From contig CM076139.1 in the NCBI GenBank assembly GCA_038025085.1, positions 49,580,807 to 49,644,806 on the forward strand: 64,000 bases of DNA. Direction: 5' to 3'. Positions 59,176 to 64,000 of this stretch are shown piece by piece; within the stretch, counting starts at the first letter, position 1; every line of letters begins with the position of its first letter. Below the pieces are notes generated by a model. That model did no database searches, was not told the DNA's origin, and saw only the letters and a program-made list of their open reading frames with translations. The translations under genes and the position numbers were made by a program. The stretch is from Tetragonia tetragonoides. Taxonomy: Eukaryota; Streptophyta; Magnoliopsida; Caryophyllales; Aizoaceae.

Positions 59176-60525
59176 ATGTCTGGTAGTGTGCCCAAATTTG
59201 AAATCCCTTTGTTTGATGGTAAAATTAATTTTACTGTGTGGAAGAGTACGGTTGAGGATTTGTTGGTTCAACAAAATTTAGATGAGGCTTTAGATGAGAC
59301 AAAGCCTAGTGGGGTGACCGATGCCCAATGGACATCGAAGAAGAAGAAAGCTGTCAGTACTATTAGATTAGCTATGGCTCCGGAGATCAAGTATAATTAC
59401 TTGACTGAGACAGATCCAAAGAAGTTGTTGGATAAGCTCCAGAGTGTATATGCATCAAAGTCACTGACTAACAAGCTTTGTTTGAGATATGAGTTGTACC
59501 AGCTAAAGATGGAGCAAGGTACAGTGTTGCAGGACCACATTAATAACTTTAACCAGCTAGTATGTCAGTTGAGAAATGCAGATGAGAAGATCTCTGATCA
59601 AGAGGAGGCATTGTTATTGTTGGCTTCACTACCTAAGTCCTACAGGCCAATAGTGCAGACATTACTTGTAGGGAGGACAGAGATTACACTAGACGAAGCA
59701 ATGACAGTGTTGAGAGAGAATGATCGGATGATGCTGCAGGTTGATGGTGTATCTCCTAGTGATGGAGGAGATAGAGTACTAGCTGCGGAGGTGTCCGAGA
59801 GAGGGAGGAATCATGAGAGAAGAGGTGGTGGCCCGAGAAGTAGGTCGAAGTCGCGCGCGAGAGACTTTAGTAACGTGGAGTGTTACTATTGTGGTGAGAA
59901 GGGTCATATTCAGAGTCGTTGCCCAAAGATGAGAGATGATTTGAAGAGTTTCAAGCAGCTGCAAGAGAAGATGGGCAAGACCAAAATTGATGATGATAGC
60001 GGTTCCTCTAATGTAATTATGTCTTGTGATGGTAATAAGGAGTTGTTCTTGGCTAGTAAAAATGAGGGGAAGGAAAGCCAAGAGAGTTGGGTGTTGGACT
60101 CCGGCGCTTCGGTTCACATTTGTAGAGACCATGCTATGTTTGATACTTTGTGCCAAGATGGAGAGTATGGTGACATCAACATGGGGAGTGGTAAGTTGAA
60201 GGTGAAAGGGATGGGAAGCATCCGAATTGAGCTCCATGGTGGTGTGACTAGAACCTTCCACAATGTGAGGTATGTACCCGATGCTCGTGTCAACGTGATT
60301 TCATTGGGTGAGTTGACATCGCAAGGGTGTAGATACATTGGTACAGGAAGGTGGTGCAAAGTATATCGTGGTGCTACTTTGATTGTGCAAGGAAAGAAGG
60401 CGGAGAACAACTTGTGCTATGTTGAGGGTCATTGCGTAGGGAGGAGCAAGACCGTGAAGAAGAAGGTCCGTTTTTCGGACAAGGTGGAGGTATTTGGTGA
60501 TTTGGGTCGAGGGAGGATTTGTTGA
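59176..60525 (+). CDS. Gag-protease polyprotein of the non-autonomous LTR element
   Basis: 449 residues from the ATG at 59176; the upstream part of the open frame overlaps the primer binding site and is not used. The first 200 residues are the Copia Gag (UBN2-type) region, with WKSTVEDLL near the start. A CCHC zinc knuckle (CYYCGEKGHIQSRC) spans residues 236-249. The aspartic protease site is DSGA, with the catalytic Asp at residue 308. A gag-pre-integrase-like stretch follows, and the frame then ends six bases inside the 3' LTR. The frame is uninterrupted, consistent with selection for Gag or with youth. Confidence 0.9.
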   Translation: MSGSVPKFEIPLFDGKINFTVWKSTVEDLLVQQNLDEALDETKPSGVTDAQWTSKKKKAVSTIRLAMAPEIKYNYLTETDPKKLLDKLQSVYASKSLTNKLCLRYELYQLKMEQGTVLQDHINNFNQLVCQLRNADEKISDQEEALLLLASLPKSYRPIVQTLLVGRTEITLDEAMTVLRENDRMMLQVDGVSPSDGGDRVLAAEVSERGRNHERRGGGPRSRSKSRARDFSNVECYYCGEKGHIQSRCPKMRDDLKSFKQLQEKMGKTKIDDDSGSSNVIMSCDGNKELFLASKNEGKESQESWVLDSGASVHICRDHAMFDTLCQDGEYGDINMGSGKLKVKGMGSIRIELHGGVTRTFHNVRYVPDARVNVISLGELTSQGCRYIGTGRWCKVYRGATLIVQGKKAENNLCYVEGHCVGRSKTVKKKVRFSDKVEVFGDLGRGRIC

Positions 60526-61217
60526 GGTAACGCCCCAAATACCAAATAATATTTAGTTGTGTTTTATTTTATTTAAGTTTGTAAAGAAATAAAATAAAAC
60601 AAAAGAAAAAAAAAAAAAGAAGTTAAAAGGTTGGGAAAACAAAAGGTCTTAGCCTTTTGGTTTTCTTTAGTATTGAAAGAAATAGTTGATGATTGGAAAG
60701 GCAAAAGCCTTTGATTGGCTATAAAAAGAAATGGCCAGTGAGTGAAAGCAGCAAGAGAAGGCCGAAACAAAAGAAAAGGAAAAGACCAAGTGAGTGAGAG
60801 ACAAACAAAGAGTGAGAGAAATTGAGTATTTCTCCAAAGAGGTTTGTTTCAGTTCACGGTTGATTCGGCTTGTTCGGGTGAAGATAATCAGAGTATTCGG
60901 ATCGGTCATTGACAGGTATTTGTGGGTGTATCTTTGGTTTTGTGGGAGTACCAAATTGAGTTAGAGTTTGTCAATTTGTACTAGTACCAAAGATAGATTG
61001 TCTACTTGTTGATTGATCTTGTGATTGTTGCCGATTGTACTCTTGATTATTATAGTGGATTATTGTTTAGTGCGTGGAGATCCGCACCGTGGTTTTTCCC
61101 CTAATTGAGAGGGGTTTTCCACGTAAAATTGTTTGTGTTGTTTTTGGGTTCTTGCACTTTATTTTTCCGATTATCTGTTGTTGTAATTGTGGGTAAATAC
61201 CGTAGTTTTCCCCAACA
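60520..61217 (+). repeat. 3' LTR
   Basis: 698 bp, nearly identical to the 5' LTR. The gag-protease stop codon lies just inside it. Confidence 0.92.
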
Positions 61218-61362
61218 CAATTGATGGTGCAGACCAGGAGACTAATTTTTCCACAAGAAGAGGTTTAGTACGAGAATCCCTGGACGCCCAAAATTCTCAG
61301 GCAGCAAAAAGAGCAAGATTTAAACCATGAGGAGACAGAAGGTGTTTTGTTTTCATGCACTC

Positions 61363-61812
61363 TTAGGTTTCTGAATTTCCAAATATACCAAAGATTGAAG
61401 GAAAACAAGACATTCCAAGGGATTTGGCTGGGAAGTGTTTTAGAACAAGGTTGGACTTGAGCCACTCATAAAGATTAAGAGAAAAGAAGGTATCAGCAGT
61501 AGGAAAGAATTCCCAAAAATCTTTTGCAAATTTGGAGTCCCTAAGAACATGCTCACAAAACAGTTCACAACCAGAACACAAATCAGATTCGCAAAATTTC
61601 CTTGTATGCAGTAGAAAACAGTGTGCAATTTTGTCCTGAGAGGCTAGCCAGATAAAAGTTTGGATCTTGGGAATAGTAAGAATTTTCCAAATGCAATCCA
61701 ACTTCCTATCATGGTTAGCATTCAGTCCTACCAATTCACTATAAGCAAGCGAAGTATCAAGTTTACCCAGAGAAGCAAAAGATGAAGCAGGAAAATCAGG
61801 AAAAGCAGGTAT
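61363..61812 (-). pseudogene. LINE zinc-binding RVT domain fragment
   Basis: The minus-strand frame contains WKILTIPKIQTFIWLASQ and, further on, CESDLCSGC, CEHVLRDS and KDFW. This is the W-x-pK-x-F-W, Cys and His pattern of zf-RVT domains in plant LINEs. The frame then meets stops. Confidence 0.78.
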
Positions 61813-61827
61813 AAACATGTTGGTGCC

Positions 61828-62289
61828 TTGGTGGTGATGATTTTGCGCAAATTAGAATAGAAGAAAGGAATTGTGTTGGTGGGAATGGAATTGGGTGGTC
61901 GTTTATAGCGCTGGCGATGATGGTGCTAGTGGTGGTTATGTGGAGGGTGGGTACTTGTAGGAAATAATCATGAACTTCTTTGCATGGTAAATGATGATTC
62001 TTTGAAGCTAGAGGTAGGTTTTTTTAGTGAACGACAATATGGGTATATTTTATTTTTTTTGGTTCACAACCAAGGGTATCTTCCGTGTACCGTCGACCAC
62101 AGTGAATAATTTCCCGTACTTCATTGTAGGCATCTTAAATGGTGAGATAGCTGGCTAAGGAATTTAAAATTGCTCCATGCCCAATGCGAGATTCAAACCC
62201 TCGACCTTGGTTAAGGATAGATGAATCTCTATCACTCAACCACACCTCCTTGGTTACAACATGGGTATATTGTGCACTTATAATTAGTC
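61828..62289. other. Spacer after LINE
   Basis: No gene was recognised. Confidence 0.5.
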
Positions 62290-62292
62290 TAA

Positions 62293-62531
62293 GGGTGCGT
62301 TTGTTAGAGTTTACACGGTCAGTTCAGATGTCAATTCAGTGATTTCAAATTCAGTTAAATGATGTTCAGTTCAGTTTAATGGTGCCGAGTTCATAAACAT
62401 ATTTTTTTGTCTCACATATCTAAGTCATGTTCAATTTAGTTCAGTTGTGTCCAGTGCAGTTCAGTTGTGTCCAATTCTGTTCTGTTGAATTCAATTAAGT
62501 TTAGGTAAGTTCAGCTCCAACAAAAGCACCC
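62293..62531. mobile_element. PIF/Harbinger MITE, 239 bp
   Basis: It starts GGGTGCGTTTGTTAGA and its other end, inverted, is GGGTGCTTTTGTTGGA. Flanked by TAA on both sides (62290-62292 and 62532-62534). The interior shares TTCAGTTCAG-type repeats with the element at 57096. Confidence 0.8.
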
Positions 62532-62589
62532 TAAGTCATGTAGTTTAAAATATGGATTCAATTATCTATCTAATATATATATAGATTTT

Positions 62590-63665
62590 TGGGTATAAGC
62601 CCCGGTAAGGTGACAAGTGTCATCCTCCCATTGGCTTATACCCAACTAATTAATTAAAAAATAATTTCTTTAATTTTTTAAAGAGGTGGTATGGCTTAGT
62701 ATTAATTATTAAACATAAATTAGAGTAATAGTCAATGTGAAGTTTTAATTGCTTTGATTAATATATTGTCATAATTTATGCAATTAATAATTTAAAAATA
62801 ATAATAAATCAATAATGACATAAGTGCATTAAATTTATGAGTTTTATATTTATTAGCATGTTATTCCAAATTATAAAATAATGTAATTTTGGCTACCCCA
62901 CTCAAATAAATATAACTGCTACTTCATTGGATCGGAAATGAAAAATACTTCGAATAGATATATCAGTTTTGGGTAAGAACGCAGGTAACGTGACAGCAAG
63001 TGTGACCAATGATTGTTTTTTTATTTATCTATCTTTTTTGTTTTTGTTATGGGTAAATAAAATATCCTATGATAATTGCTATAGTATGTCCATATTTCTA
63101 ATTTAATGCAATCGAAAATGGGATTAATGTAAAACTTTAATGTTTTTAATTATTAACTAATTAGGTAATGTAAGGATGCTAAGTTGACTATTAGTTTTTT
63201 ACATTTATTCCTATTTGCATTCAAAAAGATAAAAATAAAAAATTTAATTTAGTTAGAGATGATGATGAATATTTGTGAAAATAGATACACGTAAATATAT
63301 ATATAATAAGTGTTACATAGTGGCGGGTATACTGCATGTAACTACAAGTATCACATCTTGATATTTTTTTTTTTTTTTTTTTTTGAGATGGTGAGTCGTC
63401 GCAATTTTTTTATTCTAATTACAAAGAAGGTTAGACTTTCAACTTTCAAATTCTAATTAGTGAAACACATAATAAGGAAATGTATACCTACTATTAGAGT
63501 TGGTGGGTATAAGCGCAGGTAACTACATGCATCACATTTTGATAAATTAATTTACTTTTTTTTCGAGATGGTGATAGTCAATGCAATTTCCTTATTTTCA
63601 TTCGAAAGAAGATTAGATTTTCAACTCTCAAATTCTAATAAGCGAAACACATATTAAGTGACAAT
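62590..63665. repeat. Recurring GGGTATAAGCGCAGGTAAC block and 182-bp tandem copies
   Basis: A block like GGGTATAAGCGCAGGTAACT, followed by a CAAGTRTCAC-like stretch, appears near 62592, 62970, 63323 and 63506. The last two belong to roughly 182-bp tandem copies that share GAGATGGTGA, TTTCAACT and GAAACACATA. Near 62590-62652 the block also faces an inverted TTATACCCAA, forming a small hairpin. Confidence 0.7.
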
Positions 63666-63690
63666 TAGATCGGATCAAATGGGTTGTAGG

Positions 63691-64000
63691 TAGACCTGTC
63701 AATTTCCGACCCGACCCGAAAACCCGACCCGACCCGACCCGTTTTTTCAGGGTCCTGACACTAATTTTCCGACCCGAAACCCGGTTTGACTCGAACCCGA
63801 TTAACTCGGTGTTTTTGGGTCAAACCCGACCCGTTAGTGGGTCGACCCGTTTGACCCGCAAAATAGAACAATTTGAAATTATAAATAAAAAGTTCAACTA
63901 AGTTATCCTAAAAAACCATATAAAACATTTTTTTGTGTTTCATTAACTTTTTCTCTACATATTTATTCTCTCAAAATGAGAAATTTTGCTCTTAACTATC
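63691..64000. mobile_element. Start of a TAGACCTGT-type hAT-like element, cut by window end
   Basis: TAGACCTGTCAA begins at 63691, followed by dense GACCCGACCCGAA repeats, as at the ends of the element at 41665-43227. The other end lies outside the window. Confidence 0.5.

Larger units (their letters stand above)
58395..61217 (+). mobile_element. Copia-type LTR element encoding only Gag and protease
   Basis: Complete element of 2823 bp with LTRs at 58395-59091 and 60520-61217, both starting TGTTG and ending CAACA. It is flanked by the 5-bp duplication CAATT (58390-58394 and 61218-61222). By eye the LTRs differ by four substitutions and one base in an A-run, so the insertion is recent. The internal region has a primer binding site, one gag-protease frame and a purine-rich tract (GAGGGAGGAT) just before the 3' LTR. 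Integrase, reverse transcriptase and RNase H are absent, so it needs enzymes from another element. This matches the published TR-GAG type. Confidence 0.93.
57552..61812 (-). mobile_element. 5'-truncated LINE, interrupted by an LTR element
   Basis: A poly(T) run at 57552-57562 is the poly(A) tail of a minus-strand LINE. The same 15-bp sequence, AAACATGTTGGTGCC, flanks the whole unit (57537-57551 and 61813-61827; 17 bp if two T are shared), as expected of a target-site duplication. On the minus strand, 61812 to about 61363 encodes a zinc-binding RVT domain. RNase H lies at about 58394-57947. Without the nested LTR element it is about 1.43 kb, so endonuclease and most of the reverse transcriptase are missing. 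Confidence 0.85.

Noticed and set aside
1..64000. tRNA, rRNA or organellar insertion
   Set aside because: Reading both strands, I noticed no cloverleaf-type sequence, rRNA core motif or plastid/mitochondrial gene; a tRNA search program would be needed to exclude them fully.

Overview
This is nuclear DNA of a flowering plant, most likely a eudicot. Spliceosomal introns with GT-AG borders, plant-type gene families (BADC, IMK-type LRR kinase, DCD-Kelch, PRA1, SNX2), and many small DNA transposons and retroelements all point that way. There are no operons or prokaryotic features. I cannot name the species from sequence alone.

Layout, left to right. (1) 445-800: decayed PB1-like fragment of a plant Mutator-type transposase. 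(2) 996-8494 (+): BRR2-type spliceosomal RNA helicase locus, carrying two frameshift-causing lesions and three in-frame stops, so a pseudogene as written. (3) 8956-9479: hAT element with 8-bp target duplication. (4) 12491-19541 (+): nine-exon DCD plus Kelch-repeat gene whose fourth coding exon contains a TGA. (5) 20472-24995 (-): intact nine-exon BADC-type (biotin-attachment-domain) gene, convergent with the Kelch gene. (6) 26060-27957 (-): two-exon plant protein I do not recognise. (7) 31189-31596: hAT element just upstream of the single-exon PRA1 gene at 31907-32542. The 3' end of the PRA1 gene and its flank are duplicated as a decayed copy at about 34310-35670. (8) 35812-40494: about 13 diverged monomers of a roughly 305-bp tandem repeat, interrupted by a hAT element. 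(9) 41665-43227: larger hAT-like element with a second one nested in it. (10) 44122-46675 (+): intact LRR receptor-like kinase of the IMK2/IMK3 type. (11) 47486-56800 (-): intact five-exon sorting nexin 2 gene, with a long-TIR Mutator-like element in its 5.5-kb intron. (12) 57096-64000: a transposon-dense end. It holds a Harbinger MITE, a 5'-truncated LINE (minus strand) with a complete Copia-type Gag-protease-only LTR element nested inside it, a second Harbinger MITE, short tandem repeats, and the beginning of another hAT-like element.

The host genes do not form a pathway. They are housekeeping or signalling genes (splicing, plastid fatty-acid synthesis control, membrane traffic, receptor signalling) placed together by chromosomal position. 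The best structure beyond ordinary annotation is the set of transposon insertions whose target-site duplications can be read directly. Others are several tiny insertions of little more than poly(A) flanked by 12-19 bp duplications, the old 305-bp satellite-like array, and the record of decay in the BRR2 and DCD-Kelch genes. I found no convincing new multi-gene system.
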